Assembly (NCBI GenBank): GCA_030386875.1
Contig: CM059567.1
Span: 86,731,130 to 86,795,129, forward strand
Reading direction: 5' to 3'
DNA: 64,000 nt
Origin: Morinoia aosen
Taxonomy: Eukaryota; Arthropoda; Malacostraca; Amphipoda; Talitridae
The notes under the pieces were generated by a model. The model was not told the origin of the DNA, did no database searches, and worked only from the letters and a program-made list of their open reading frames with translations. Positions 13,761 through 26,299 of the stretch are shown here, piece by piece (position 1 is the stretch's first letter; each line of letters starts with the position of its first letter). The translations under genes and the position numbers were made by a program.

Positions 13761-14600
13761 TTTCTGTGGCCAACAGAAAATATCATGCTGGTGCAAAAGT
13801 AATATCTGATTTAAAAATCTTAGGTGAAAATGAATTGGCAAAAAAATATGGAAATATTTATCCCTTAACACATGCTCCATTGCTCTCAATGACCTCGTTT
13901 CACCTTTCAACAAACTTATGAATTCCTCGCTTGTAAAATTCTGTAGCCTTAGAATCAAAATACAAGTTCAACTCTTTTTCAATATTTTCTCTTGATCTTA
14001 CCCAAGTCCACTAAAATCGTTCTGTAGTCCTCGAGACAAACGAAAATAAGAAGCAGGTTATATACGGGCCACGTCTAACTGGTCAGTATCAGGATTCTCG
14101 GACTCACGAACATTCAATAATTATTATTGATCAGAATCAAGTGTTCCAGGACGACCTTTTTTCGGTTCATCTTTTCAAAGGAAATCATCACTTCGAAAAT
14201 GACAAGCCCTCTACAACTTTTTTTCATTCACTATCTCGTCGCCATATATGTTCTGAGTATATTTTTCTGCCAGACTTAATTGTATTAACACCTTCATACA
14301 ATAATAATTATTCGCACAGTAGAACATTCCTTACGTGATCTTTAGATGTGACAAACTTGAATGCCGCTATTTATAAAAATATTTAACGAAACAGAGGTAC
14401 TCTCAAAAAAGTTGTTTAGTTGCATAAATAAATTTATCAATCTCAAAAATTGAAAAATTTATTTTGAATAATCGTTCTAAAAATCGGACATTACTTTTGC
14501 ATCAACCTTATAGAAAATATAATATTTGGCCATGAATTTTGGTATTATTTGACCGTTTAGGGGACCTGAAGGAGTGAAGGTAACCCCCATTTTCGAAAAC
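13761..14600. other. AT-rich interval between two Tc1-like fragments
   Basis: In Tc1-type transposases the LDGPDG block and the FQ.DNAP block are roughly 100 residues apart. Here they are nearly 1 kb apart, so several hundred bases look inserted, or the fragments come from different copies. I found no inverted repeats bounding an insertion. Confidence 0.3.
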
Positions 14601-14960
14601 CAGTTCATGCAAACACATAAGCCCCAGTGGTTAGACGACGTGCCTCTGCAAAAGCGCAAAAATGCGTGTGTTCCAGCATGAAAATGCTCCGTCTCACTCT
14701 TCGAAGAATACACAAAATTATTGCGCCACGATGGGGTTCGTTTGCAAGTGTTAATTGGTATGACTTTCTTGCTTGTTCGATTTGAGCCCAATCGAAAACT
14801 TGTTGGAGATTCTGAATAAATAAATACATTTACGAGAATAGATAGGCAATGCGCTTCAAAACAGAATTTATGAAGTGTTTATTTAGGGGAATGAGAGGAT
14901 GTGTTCCGTGATGAAATACGAAACTGGACTGATTCTATTCGTAATCAAATGGTAAAGGTT
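14600..14960 (+). pseudogene. Tc1-like transposase C-terminal fragment, broken
   Basis: With frame changes, the plus strand reads 'FQHENAPSHSSKNTQ' at about 14676-14720, then a 'DLSPIENLLEILNK' block at about 14783-14825. In Tc1/mariner transposases these correspond to 'FQQDNAP.H.S' (second catalytic Asp; here Glu-Asn replaces Asp-Asn) and 'SPDLNPIENLWG.LK' (third catalytic residue region). In-frame stops and frameshifts are present, so it is dead. Strand and order match the fragment at 13.5-13.76 kb. Confidence 0.55.
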
Positions 14961-17900
14961 CTTAACACGCTAACTGCCATATAGGGTAAATATTCAATAT
15001 TCTGCTCAAATTTACAGTCAATTGTACTCTGCAATATTGAAAATAGCTAACATTATTGGATCGTGTTTTGATGAGCTTCGATTAAGTTTATTGTGAAAAT
15101 TTAATTTGTGAGTTCTGGGCGGTGAGGAGCATTATGAATATTCCCTGCGTGTACCAACTGTGGCTCACTTGGTGGTTATTATAACATGTTACGGCACACG
15201 GCTCTTATGCACTACATAATGTATTTGTCTTGTTGGTTGCATGATGTACCACAACTTCTTTGGGTTAATTAATCATTATGCAATTAGATATACCTTTTAT
15301 TACCCACGTTCTGCACTACACTCGACCGAAAATGTTTTTTAAACGAGAACGCTACTTTTGTCACGTAGTGACCAAACGGCATTTACTGGTGCATGGCGAA
15401 GGAAATTTACTGTGCTGAAAACCTAATGGAAGTGTTAACAAGCGTCGAACATTTACTCTACAATAGGTATCCATGACTCAAAGTAGCTAAAATCGCAGGA
15501 AATTTGGCCACACTAATGGCGTGACATAGTTTGTATGTTAAATGAATCAGAATTTATAGATTTCTCACCCGGTTGGCAAATTACCTTAGTTCTTATCTTG
15601 ACTAAATGTGATCAAATCCTAAGGGAACTCTTTCCTTAGATCTAAGAGGGAGACCGTTCGAATTTCGCCTCCAATTATAAGCTATTGACCAAGCGCTTAG
15701 ATCGACTAGAATTAACCACCATCCGCACAGTACTAGGAACATAAACACGGAACCTGCTCTATAGTTGTTTTTGTTTGCGATTAGAGTATCAAGTTTTATA
15801 AAGTGATGTACGTCCTAAATAAAAATGTATGAAAATCTAACAAGTACAACAGCTCATGTGCTGTGGCACATAACGACGTTCATATTGGCTTATCCAGGAA
15901 GCAGAATTTTCAAATAATTCTTATGCACGAACGGACCCAATGACTTTATTACGATCATATAGCTATATCACTGATATAATTAGCTACGTTGAAAGTCTTT
16001 CTACTGCTATACATTCTCCGTATCTTTTCTCAAGTACCAACGACGACATCGAACAACCATTGCCTTCTCTCTACCCCGGATGTCAAATCGCCCCTGGTGA
16101 TTCTAAACAACTAACATTAAAAGAAAAACATTTCACAAGCGTGTATTGGTGAAATCCCCTCTTAGGAATATCACGTAGGAAAGTTTTAATACTTCTTCTT
16201 GAGGGCCAAAATTAGATCAATGACTTCTCGAGCATTCTATGGAAATTTTAAGGTAAATTATTAGAAGCCACTTCGATCACATTGTGTTAACATTTTGATC
16301 AGTTGTCCATTCTCAGAAGACTGATCAACCTACAGATATACGAGAAAGAATTGAAGATGATGACTGAATTACAAATACCATTTTGTTCCCTGAATTAAGC
16401 ATAATGGCCCTTTCTAGAACAGGATTCATTTCGAACAATAATCTGCAATCACTTCAAACCATCTAGCAGAAAAAGAAAATTATCTCTTAACAGTTTCTTC
16501 TCTGAGCAGATTCTGATTTATCATGATATCTTCTCGCTCACCTTATTGTGAACTCTATGCATGAAATTAAATGAAATTACATGTTGTTCATAGATCGGAA
16601 GGTTTGAATGGCTAATGAAGTTCAGATTTGTGGAATAGTCTTTTGTATTTGCTTCAAATGTATTTTAATTTTATTAATAATCATTGAGTAAATTTGAAAG
16701 TGTAATACCTTTTCTTTAATTAATTAATGATTTGTAGCATACTTTTAGAATCTATTGTTAGTTGCTGCTGATGTTTTTCCTGTGTAAAAGAAGGCAAAAT
16801 ATGTAGTAGTTTTTAAACTAATTATGTTAATGTCTTGAACTATCCAAGGCTTCAGTTCATTTTATCGCGCAAGAATGCGAGTGAAAGTAGGAGAACGTTG
16901 CTGAAAAACAGACAACTAAATTTAATTTCATGACAACTAAATATAATGATTTGTTAACCATGTGCTGAAAAATAAATACATTATTGATAAATAGTCATTG
17001 ATGGCATTAATTCAGATACTATACTGTCAGTTTTCCATGAATTACATTATTCTATAACGAAACTACGTTTTGAAGTGGCAGCCAGAGGAGAGGCCCATAT
17101 TCATGCTGCTTTACAGATGAAAACTCTGTCATATGACCGGAGAAGTGGGATGTTGACATGACTGTCTGGAAGTCTCTTCGAGGCATGAATAATAGATTTT
17201 CAGGCAGACTACATAGAAGAGTCGCAGAGACATGTGTTGGCTTATTGATTTCTCTAAGGAGGAATAACAAAACATTGTTTATGAAATATTCTGTTTGCTC
17301 GCAGTTTTTGCACATAAGTTCGCAGCTAAAATAACAATAAATTATTTCGCCATGCTGCAGCACCATGAATGCTGTTTGATATTTTACTGAATTGTGCTTA
17401 GAAAGACTGCAAATCTGTTGAGAGGGTCGATATACATCTCTTAGAATAGTGGAATGAACAGAATTTGAAACAATTTACATCCGCATTTGGAATAATTTTA
17501 GAAAGTCAACAAGTTTACGTGTAGTAGAACATCTACCATATCTCTATTTCTTATTATATCTGCGTAGCATCTAAAATTTTACATTTGAATGACTTTCTAG
17601 TGCTTTATCTACCAAAAACTTTACTGTGGAATTTATAGTTCTATTCAGAAATAGAAGAACTAATAATATTGAGCTCATTTTTAGGCACTGTGATCCTCAG
17701 CCCCACCTCGAATGATAAGACACCTTTCTAGATTTTTATCGTTGATTCGCTGAATAATAAGATTGTGAATTTTAGTTTCTCAAATCTTTTTAACTTAAGA
17801 ATAATGAATTAAAATTAACGATACCTGGGTTGATTTCAACAAACATTTAGTTTTGGTTAGTCATAAATTCAATTAAAAAACTGAGAGAAAAATGGATGTA

Positions 17901-19960
17901 TTTTTATTGGTAAGATAGCATGGGGACTCCTAGAAAATACATCGAAATGACCGCAAATATAACCTGTCTAAAAAATTGTAGCATTTAATTTCAGATGGAA
18001 TGTGATCCTGGATTCAGTGACTGTTCCAGTATAATTAATGCATGAAAAGCAATAAAAAACACAAAGATAAACAATTATCACACCATTCACAGACATAAGC
18101 GAGCAAAATTCCTCTATCTACAACTGACCTCTCCTATTTTGTATTTTTTATATTAGTGGGAGATGAGAAAAATTATTTTCGAAAAACTGGGAGGAAATAA
18201 TCTTTTTTGCTGAATAAGTAGCACGTGTATTGTACTCACAATATTAATCCAAAGGATAGTACATGGAATTATTGTGAGAATGAATTCAGTTATGTCTTTC
18301 ATAGAAACGAACGTTTCCTAAAATATAAGAAGGAACTGAAAAAATGTAATGCTTTCCAACCTCGCACTTTTCTTATAACGTATGACTTTGAACTACGACC
18401 AAGTGAGTGTGCTTTCAAAGAATCTCACAGATAGCCAGAGAAGACGCCAAAACGAAGCAGGGCCTCTTCGTATTTCCTGCCTCTTAGGAGTTTCACGAAA
18501 CACGAACATCTGCAACGCCACGAGCCTTCCACTTGCCTGAAGTAAATTAATGGACGGACCTAACGTATATGCAGCATATCAATAACATAAAAGCTGCAAA
18601 ACAACCACCACCGGGACAAACACTCCCTTCAAAGGCCAACCGTGTGGAAGAAGGCAAAAAATACTAATTCCACCAACAAATGAACAGTACGACGAAACTT
18701 ATTCAGGACCTCAAACAGAAAGAATCACAACCCATGGAAAAAGCTATCATCAGCTGGAAATATTGGTTGGTAACGTGTAAAGCATCCCACCTACCATGCA
18801 AGAAAAACAAGCCATATTGAATGGACCATGTCAAACGCTGTTATTGCTCTCAATTAAACCTTGTTACATCTGAATGAAGAATATCTCCCGGCTGAAGTGT
18901 TGCAGAAAAGATACGTGAGCTACAAGCTTCATAAGCTTTCAGCAAAGAAGAAAGGTGGCGGTTCCGTAAGTTCCGTCAAAGAGACTACATTGTCAACTTT
19001 ACACAAACGCAGAAACACAGACAATTTAGTAACTGTACCTATATCAATTACACCACGGCGAAGATCATCTATGAAGACTGCACTAGTTTATAAAAAAAAC
19101 GACTAAGCTGCAGCTAATGACGAAAAAATTGACAATCACTTGCTCAGTATTCTCAGTATTACGCACGAAGAAATTTTTGTGGGTATTTCAATCTCTATCA
19201 AAACAACTCGGGTTCAAGACTTTGAGTTGCACCCATGGAGAGAAACTCGAAGATCTTTTTAATGCAAATATCCTATTAAAATCACATTATCAATAAGATC
19301 TTATTAACAGCTCGTATTTGAATATGTAATACAACAATTTACTTCACCTAGTCATTCCAACCTCTGACCTCAGAATAAACTTCACACTTGCGACTTAAAG
19401 AATACGATTATGGGGATATCTGCTCGCTAGGGAACTGTAAAAAAAAACACGCCAAACTACCAACCAGGGAACTTTTTTTGACATTGATTACGGAATTCTT
19501 GTGAAGCACAATCATGTTCGAAATTTTTCAAGATCCTGAAACATAATATCTTTACTCCTACAAACTAGCATATTCTTAGAAAGCCCCCCAAACTCCCTAA
19601 CAATAACCCTACCAGGTTTTATCAGGAAAATGAGCGTCGTATGAATGTTAGGCAAGAATTGTACCAATGCTCTACATTTACTGAACAGATGCCCTTCAAT
19701 AATGCCAACTCCTTTCTCAGGACCGTTAAGCTAAGGAATGATCAGGCTAAGAAGCTGGAATGAAGAAATCACAGTTGCAACACAAGCCGGAACCAGCCCT
19801 AATAGCTTCCACAGATATTGTGGTGGGAGACAATTAAAAAACATTGGATCATTCATTGATCTTGTCAGTTAAGCCCAAGCAGATGCAAAAGAAAACTTCA
19901 ATACGAACGTCACCTTAGCGATCACAGGAAACGTTTCAAGCAAAATTCTTCAGCCTAAAG
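14961..19960. other. Long AT-rich stretch without recognisable features
   Basis: From 15 to 18.2 kb I see only short chance frames. From 18.2 to 19.96 kb the base composition is slightly more balanced and a few frames of 60-80 codons occur (plus strand 18225-18434 and 18861-19106), but no domain is recognised. Decayed retroelement sequence is possible and cannot be shown by eye. Confidence 0.45.
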
Positions 19961-20186
19961 CCTAAGGCCGCGGCCAGACAAACAGCAGTGGAGCGGGGCA
20001 GAGCAGAGCAGAGCCGGCGCGGTGTTTTATGTTAGTGGTATTCATATTAGGGTGGCCAGACAAGTAGCATAGAGCAGTGCAGGGCAGCGCTGTCTGAAGC
20101 AAGCGGTAGCGGCGTTTTATCTCGAGTGATAAAACACTGCTCGGGAGCTAGCAGTCAGTTGCACCCTAGAGTTCGTCCGGGAAGGA

Positions 20187-20315
20187 TGTCGAACTTCTGA
20201 TCTCCTCGGTACACGCTATTCCTGCGATCGGGGGTGCATCTCTTTATATTTCGATCATAACTATGTTAATGAACAATGGTCATTTATAGCAGACGCTATG
20301 AAAGATAGTGGTAGG
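20187..20315 (+). pseudogene. MADF-domain relic
   Basis: Two adjacent frames read 'VELLISSVHAIPAI' and, after a frameshift, 'DHNYVNEQWSFIADAMKDS'. The pattern of L-I-x-x-V-x-x-x-P at the start, then H/D-x-x-Y...W-x-x-I-A, is that of the MADF (Myb/SANT-like) DNA-binding domain, which PIF/Harbinger transposons often carry as an accessory protein. The frame is broken and the gene is not functional. The assignment rests on a short pattern match by eye. Confidence 0.35.
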
Positions 20316-20675
20316 TGGGATTGTACAGTTATTTATACGTATATAGGTATTTTCTGCCTCATAAATCGAAAAACTATACTATATCAAGCATTTTCTTTGT
20401 CAATACCTAAACTATAGAGCGTACCAATGCCGAATATTTCCTATCAGGTCTATTTTTGGCACATGGCACTAAACTTGACTTGAAACATATATCTTTTACG
20501 TATGAACTATTTGTTTTTTAGTTATAAACATTAATCATTTTTCTTCTAAGTAACACTGAGGAAACACAGGTTAGGTCATCTGTGAGAAAGAAAGAAAAGA
20601 AAACCGTTTATTTCAAAAAAGGTGGCATATGAGATACATGGCAACATCTTGGCTTTTAAAAAATTCTCAATATAA

Positions 20676-20885
20676 GACGTCCTCAGACAAACGTACCGTA
20701 TGAGGAGTACTAATAGACAAACTATACGTGGTCTACTAATAGACAAACCATTCGAGGTTTACTAATAGACAAATTATACGAGGCGTACTAATAGACAAAC
20801 TATCCGAGGTGTACGAATAAATTAAACTAAACGACGCGTACTTTTAGACAAACCAAACGTGGCGTGCAAATAGATAAACCCAGTC
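20676..20885. repeat. 26-bp tandem array, about 7 diverged copies
   Basis: Units begin ACTAATAGACAAAC and end with a variable ...CGTGG/CGAGG..GT block. Four consecutive clean units of 26 bp run from about 20709 to 20812; flanking units are more diverged and one has an extra base. It lies inside the GC-ended inverted-repeat element. Confidence 0.75.
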
Positions 20886-22259
20886 AATGGCTAGTTTAAC
20901 CAAAAATATCATATCTTGAAAATTTTATTTCCCAATAGATGGCTGACAACTTATAAATAATTCAAAATACTACTAGAGAATTCTTCGGAATTCCTGAATT
21001 ATTTGTTGTATAGATAAAAGCATACGCACAGAGATGATAATTTTTCACGAGCACTTCTTTCATTAGTCTTTTTATATTTTTCATTGTTTTTATTCACAGA
21101 TACGCCCTCTGGAGTAGTGATAGATCTATTTTTGAATCATTAAGCAATTGCAATAAATATATTTATTTCTGGAATATGATTCAGTGTTAACTGGTCGAAG
21201 AGCTTAGGTAAAATGTAATATGTTTTGAGGTTTTGTTTTTACTCAAAAAATAGGAATAGAAACATATATATGCATAGGTGCGTGTATATGTATATGAACA
21301 CGTATATGTGCTCACACAAATAGAATTGTTAAATGTGAGTCAAATGTGGAGAGGATGGATCTTTCACTTTTTCTGTACCAGCGCAAAGTGCTGGGTAAAG
21401 CCGATACAGAATTTTTTAAGTTTGCGTTTTGTCAGTATTACATCGGTAAAAATAACCTTGAAAGCACGCAACTAAAAAACTGTTAGTTTCTCCAAAAACG
21501 ATAGTGATGTTCGAATTTTACGTGAAAATTGCCATTAAACTGAAACTTAGTGCCGCACGTCAAATATAAAAAATCCTCTTATACTTAGATATTGTTTATT
21601 AGTTTAACAATTCCAGATTCGGGTTGTTATATCCATAGATGTATATATTCATACGCCTGAACGAATATGTTCCTTGTTCTGTAATGTTCCTACACGTCCA
21701 GTACTGCAAAATAATCCACATTCAAGTACTTATAAGGTTTCAAGTCATGCGTTAGTGAATTATTTGCATGATTATTCCATCAGCAACCATAACTAGCATA
21801 TTATCATGCAATTAATTTTTTGTCGAATTTCCTGGAACAATTAAAAAACAGTATCAAAGCCATTTCAAACATTGCGGGTAGAAATATTTTATCGAAATGA
21901 AAAGTACTATACGACACTGTACGGATGTACTTGTAATGCTAAGAAGATAATGCATAACATGGTAATATGTATAGATAAAAATAAACTTAATTCGATGAAA
22001 TATTGCCTGTTCTACATCTATTTACTAAGCAAAATTTGAGGTTGCCCGTCACAAAACACCGCCCATCGTAGCGCCAAGATTACAACTGCTGCGGACTCAG
22101 GACCAGCCACTGCTGTTTGTTTGGCCACCTAACTTACGAGCATAAGCTAGCAGCTACCAGCGAGCCGAAACTGCTCTGCGCAGCCCTGCTTCACTGCTGT
22201 TTGCCTGGCCGCGGTTAAACATTGAGGCTTGAGCACCATACAGCATTATTTTAAAAGGA

Positions 22260-22696
22260 AGAACAATAGCTTAGCCTCCGTGCAATTAGAAAACTATCGA
22301 AGTAATTAGCCAAGCGAACATCTTCAATCGAACGCTTGCAGCAGGGTTAGTTCTGCAAATTTGGGAGCAGACGAAAGTCCAATTTTAAAAGAATGACGAA
22401 TATAAGTTTACTGATTCTGAGGAAATTCCAGTTGTCTTAGAAACCTCCACAACTTCTGTGGAATAGCCTTCTAAATGGATTTACAATAGATTGAAAACTG
22501 ATATTCTCATACACATAGATCATAAAACTCTCGATGAAAGTCTTCGAAAAGCCTTGTAGAAAAAGTGAAAGCTCATTGTAGACAAGGGAACAGTGTACTC
22601 CCATTGGAGGATAAACTGGGGCAACTGGCTAACTAATAGCTTTCAAAATACAATGGCTCACGAACAATTTAGTTACAGGAAACAAGTATCAAAATA
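22260..22696 (+). pseudogene. Possible LINE reverse-transcriptase fragment (5' part), broken
   Basis: Just left of the mariner insertion the plus strand reads 'NTMAHEQFSYRKQVS'. This resembles the 'L..EQFGFR.G.S' block near the start of the reverse transcriptase of jockey/R1-like non-LTR elements. Upstream frames contain stops. Evidence is thin on its own; it is helped by the RT-like fragment on the other side of the mariner at 23960-24340. Confidence 0.3.
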
Positions 22697-23956
22697 ACAG
22701 GTTGTGCAGAAAGTTCGTGCCGATTTTTACAGAGGAGAAAAAGGTCAAGAAATGCAAGCCATCACATTTTAAATCAACCATATACAAATCGTTCGTTACA
22801 CAATGCAACTCAATCTTTCATTTAATCTGCAACCACCCTCTTCTCAGAATTGCAGTAGTTTCATGGCAAACAATATTTCAAGGTTTGTCTCTAAGATATT
22901 TAAGGAATTGTAATTTTTTCCATTAAGACTTTCGTACAAAGACCTGAATAAGTGAAAAGCCAAAGGAGCACTATTTGGTCAATATGAAGAGTGGGGGAAA
23001 CATTTCAGCTAGTTTGCAACAATTTTTGTCTGGTTTCCATAGAAACGGCTCGTTTTGCGGTCTCCTGATGGAAAACAACAGATCTCCTGTTTGCCGGATC
23101 TAGATTTCTTTTTTGAATTGTGAGCAGGATTTTTCAGAATTATTTGTGTGGTTACTCGGGAGTAGCTCATAGAAGAGAATTCCTTTTCAATCTCACTAGA
23201 CAGAAAGCAAAACTTTCTTCGCATAAAGACCTGCTTTTGGGGTCGCGAAGGAAGGCCCATGTCGCTTACTCCAAGATCGTTTTCTTATTTTCACAACAAA
23301 CCATTTCTCATCTCCCACATTTTGTGTTGAAAAAGTGTGTAATCATTCCGTTTATAGAGCAAATCATTGATAGAACTGCGATCCAAATTGTTAAACTCTC
23401 TCAAGTCGTGTGCATGGCACCCAAACATTCAAGCGATTTGCGATCTCAAGCATTATCAGATGCTCATGAACGGCAGATTTTGATAGGTTGAGGCCTTCTG
23501 CCAACTCCCGGGTTGCGTAATGTGGGTTATTATCAATAATTTATGACTGAATTTGGACATCATCTGAAGATGATCGACGGCTTGATCGCTCTATTTCAAT
23601 AAGGTTACGATTTTCAGGTCGGAACTGTGAAAACCAGTCCCGTACAGTTCTTTCGGACAAAGAATCATCACCATAAACTGCGCTAATTGATCTGGTTGCT
23701 TGTGAGGGATTTTTATCTTCATAAATATAGAAAAGCATCAGGTGCTAAAAAACGAATTTATTATCATCCATTTTAAAGGATGAAATAATTAACACAATAG
23801 ATATATAAGATCTCAAACCTTTTGGAGCGAAAAGAAAGCTTGGAGTGTGCTGTAGTTTAAGTAATTGTCAAAAGCTATTTTTCGTACCCGATCATATCTT
23901 AAATAAGTCGATGAATGAACGATTAAAAATCGGCACGATTTTTTTGGGCAAGCCAG
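22697..23956 (-). mobile_element. mariner element, nearly full length, inactive
   Basis: Both ends carry the inverted repeat: left ACAGGTTGTGCAGAAAGTTC, followed by GTGCCGATTTTTA; right, on the other strand, CTGGCTTGCCCAAAAAAATC, followed by GTGCCGATTTTTAA. Each end is flanked by TA, the mariner target. Length is about 1.26 kb, close to the usual 1.3 kb. The transposase runs on the minus strand. The element appears to have inserted into an older LINE fragment, since RT-like sequence lies on both sides. Confidence 0.85.
22880..23774 (-). pseudogene. mariner transposase pseudogene
   Basis: The minus strand reads, in order: a first helix-turn-helix ('ATRSISAVYGDDSLSERTVRDWFSQF' type, 23541-23738); a second HTH ('ATRELAEGLNLSKSAVHEHL' type, about 23440-23505); a degraded 'GDEKW..' catalytic block near 23310; and a C-terminal block containing 'HLFRSLYESLNGKNY' at about 22910-22960. 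In mariner the last follows the YSPDLAPSDYHLF motif, which is ruined here ('SSY*PNSAPLAFHLF'). At least four in-frame stops and several frameshifts break it, including one soon after the likely start at 23774. It cannot make transposase. The opposite-strand frame at 23120-23491 is a shadow. Confidence 0.85.
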
Positions 23957-24340
23957 TATAAGGTGTACCTCAAGAGAGCGTTATAATCCGATGCTCTTCA
24001 CCACCAAAATGCACTGCACGAACGCTCTAAACCTCGAAGTAATCAGTTAAGTCAACAAGTTTGCGGATGAAAGAAATTCAGTCACGGAGCGTTCACCTAG
24101 CAAAACAGAGTTATGATTCAAACAGCTATTGAACGACTTCTCTAATGGCTGAAACCTTAGATACGAGCTTCAACAGTGACAAATGTTTACTAACGTGAAT
24201 TGTGAATTAATGATCATTTTTCTACACAAAAGGAATATTTTACTTCGAAGCAATAGAATGACAATAGGATTTTGCTGACACAGTCCCCGGAGAACTCCAG
24301 CATGAGAAGTATGGCAATTAAAGCGTTAAGAATATTTTTA
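23957..24340 (+). pseudogene. Possible LINE reverse-transcriptase fragment (3' part), broken
   Basis: Immediately right of the mariner the plus strand reads 'GVPQESVI', then a 'PMLFT' block in another frame, then 'NKFADE' and 'NVNCELMIIFLHKRN'. In jockey/R1-type RTs the expected order is GVPQGSVL.P.LF, then YADD, then a K(C/T)....F.RK block. Spacing is roughly right, but the catalytic YADD reads FADE and stops and frameshifts are frequent. The segment that normally lies between the EQFG block and the GVPQ block is missing. Assignment is tentative. Confidence 0.35.
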
Positions 24341-24620
24341 GCGACTAACTCATTTCAATGCAGTAAAATAAATGAAATTGGACGATTTCTAGGAAATCTC
24401 ACGTTTAGGATAAAAAGGAAAACCAACGTAGCTAAGAAAATCATGATATAAAACAAACGTTTCGGATAATAAGAAATCCATCCTAAGTGTTCTGAAAAAC
24501 AATAAGTCAAAGTATTAAAAACAATTTCTGAACTCTATAATTCTCTGATTAAAGCAACAGATAAAATATTGACAGCACGAAAGACAAAGAAAAGACAATA
24601 ATAAAACAAAAACTATAAAT
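24341..24620. other. AT-rich DNA, nothing recognised
   Basis: Possibly the continuation of the LINE relic; no readable motif. Confidence 0.4.
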
Positions 24621-24624
24621 CACT

Positions 24625-24873
24625 TTAACAAACAATAGAAAGCTTGGCCGCCGTGTCACATTCATTAATTGACGGACGGTTTTTCAAAATGGACATCGAT
24701 TCTAAAATGTGGAGATCAGATAGATTTGGGGTTGAGTCCAAAATTTTGAAATTCGTGTTTTTAAAAGAATGGTCGTTATTCAAGCAATGTTCTCGTATAG
24801 ACGAATCCTTCTTCCACTCTCTGACGAATAGACGAATCTCTTCTCTTATTCTCAAACAGACGAATCCTTCCAC
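24625..24873 (-). pseudogene. Possible Penelope-like endonuclease (GIY-YIG) C-terminal fragment
   Basis: The minus-strand frame contains 'IREHCLNNDHSF...NTNFKILDSTPNLSDLHILESMSILKNRPSIN'. Penelope-like elements end in a GIY-YIG endonuclease with the pattern 'L.EH....H.F...N..IL......Y..RL..ES..I....', which this resembles. The GIY and YIG motifs themselves, expected upstream, are not seen; the DNA there is a short degenerate repeat built on GATTCGTCT. I infer a truncated retroelement tail; a chance match is possible. Confidence 0.35.
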
Positions 24874-24940
24874 TGCAGTAAAAATTATGAAGTCGATTAA
24901 TAGAGAATTAGAAATTTCAAAAATACTTCAACAGTCTTAG

Positions 24941-26280
24941 ACCAAACATGCTTTTAGTTTAAGAGAACAACGTCACACGATATTGAAAAGTGAATTAGTA
25001 AAATCCAAGTCCAAAGTTTCTTTCCTGTCACTGTGTCTGTAACCTGAAATTACCCACAACAAAATGTTGTCACTGTTGCCACAGCGAATGCATTGAAAAA
25101 TCGTCTTGATTCTTACTTAGTTGAAAATCCCAAGCATTCTAAAATTAGAGAGTTAACCGGAGTTGTAGAGATATGAAAAAAAGGAATAGTGTATCAGTAA
25201 TTTGTAAGGGAGTGTCAAAAGTCCGGGTTTGATAGTGCGATAAACTTACGATTCCTTAGATATACCCGATACCCTATTGAAAATCGAGGACATATCGTCC
25301 AGAATGAAGAAGTAAGCAGTAAATCAGGAACAATTTAAAGACGAGTGGCTGTCTCGGCAATTAAACGCTCACGATGCGCTCATAACTGTCGCGCGTGTGA
25401 GCACGGACGTTTTATTCTGAGGTGACCTTTGACCATTTGAGGCAGTGGAAACTCTCAGTACGTTATGGCAATCATCATAAAAGATGGCCGTCCATTGTTC
25501 ATGAAGTAAAAATCATTGCTGAAGTTTGGTCGTTCGACAGTCGGACATGTTCCGTGAAATAAATGACAAGCAGTTCAGGTTCCACCTACGTCGATGGATG
25601 CCTCTTATCAAGGCCGTCACTGTCGGCCGTCAGTTCCAGTTCGCGATTTCTTGCCCATTCTACGCCTCTTTTTCCTTGGGAATGTATTCCTACTTTCCGT
25701 GTGTTTTCTTATTCTCAGTATGCATTCCTACTGAGTATACATCCTTGTTCTCAGCATGCATCCCTACAATTAGTTTGATAATTCTTTACAAATTTCTTCA
25801 TTCTATTTTCATATTTCGGGATACCAAGGATAGTCTCACTCCTGCATAGCTGGATTATCGTTTAATGAACAATGTTTAAACGTATATATAAATATGCACT
25901 CAAATCTTACGGTGATTTAATAATGACAGTCCTGCTAAGCGCAAAAGATTGCCTTTTTTCTGAGCAAAATTTTGGAACATCCAGCCGAGAATCGCTAGCG
26001 TATTGCCCGCCATGTGGGACGTCATCATCAGAGACGTGCAGGGCCGTGTGTGGTGAAATAGATACAATAGGATGTGTGGTGAAATAGATTATATTAGGCA
26101 TATATATTTGAAAAATCACGTAAAACATTGGGTGATATTTTTCATATCACATTTCATTTTTGGGCTAAATTCCGTGACATTGAGGAATGTGGAAAAAACC
26201 GTTGGCTGTAGCTTGAGCGTGAGAACACCGATATATGCGCAAGGGTGATTTTTCTCTGTTCTGAGCAAACCGTGGTTCTC
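24941..26280. other. Unassigned DNA with small tandem repeats
   Basis: No gene recognised. Two short tandem duplications are visible: a roughly 30-bp unit around 25700-25770 (TATGCATTCCTACT-like) and a 24-bp unit at about 26047-26092 (GTGTGGTGAAATAGAT). Confidence 0.4.
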
Positions 26281-26299
26281 ATATTTCGAAGGGACAAGA

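Larger units (their letters stand above)
19968..22214. mobile_element. Non-autonomous PIF/Harbinger-like element with GC-rich double terminal repeats
   Basis: The left end starts CCGCGGCCAGACAAACAGCA and the right end, read inward on the other strand, starts CCGCGGCCAGGCAAACAGCA; similarity continues through the following GAGC/GGGC and CAGAGCAG blocks. A second, related unit (GGTGGCCAGACAAGTAGCA) begins about 20050, and its inverted counterpart lies near 22060-22130, so each end carries two tandem copies of the terminal motif. Flanks show TAA on the left and TTA on the right, close to the TWA targets of PIF/Harbinger, though not a clean duplication. Interior features are a MADF-like relic and a 26-bp tandem array. 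No transposase is present. Confidence 0.5.

Noticed and set aside
13405-13773. 122-codon minus-strand frame
   Set aside because: Antisense to the Tc1-like fragment; no similarity of its own.
23120-23491. 123-codon plus-strand frame
   Set aside because: Antisense to the mariner transposase relic.
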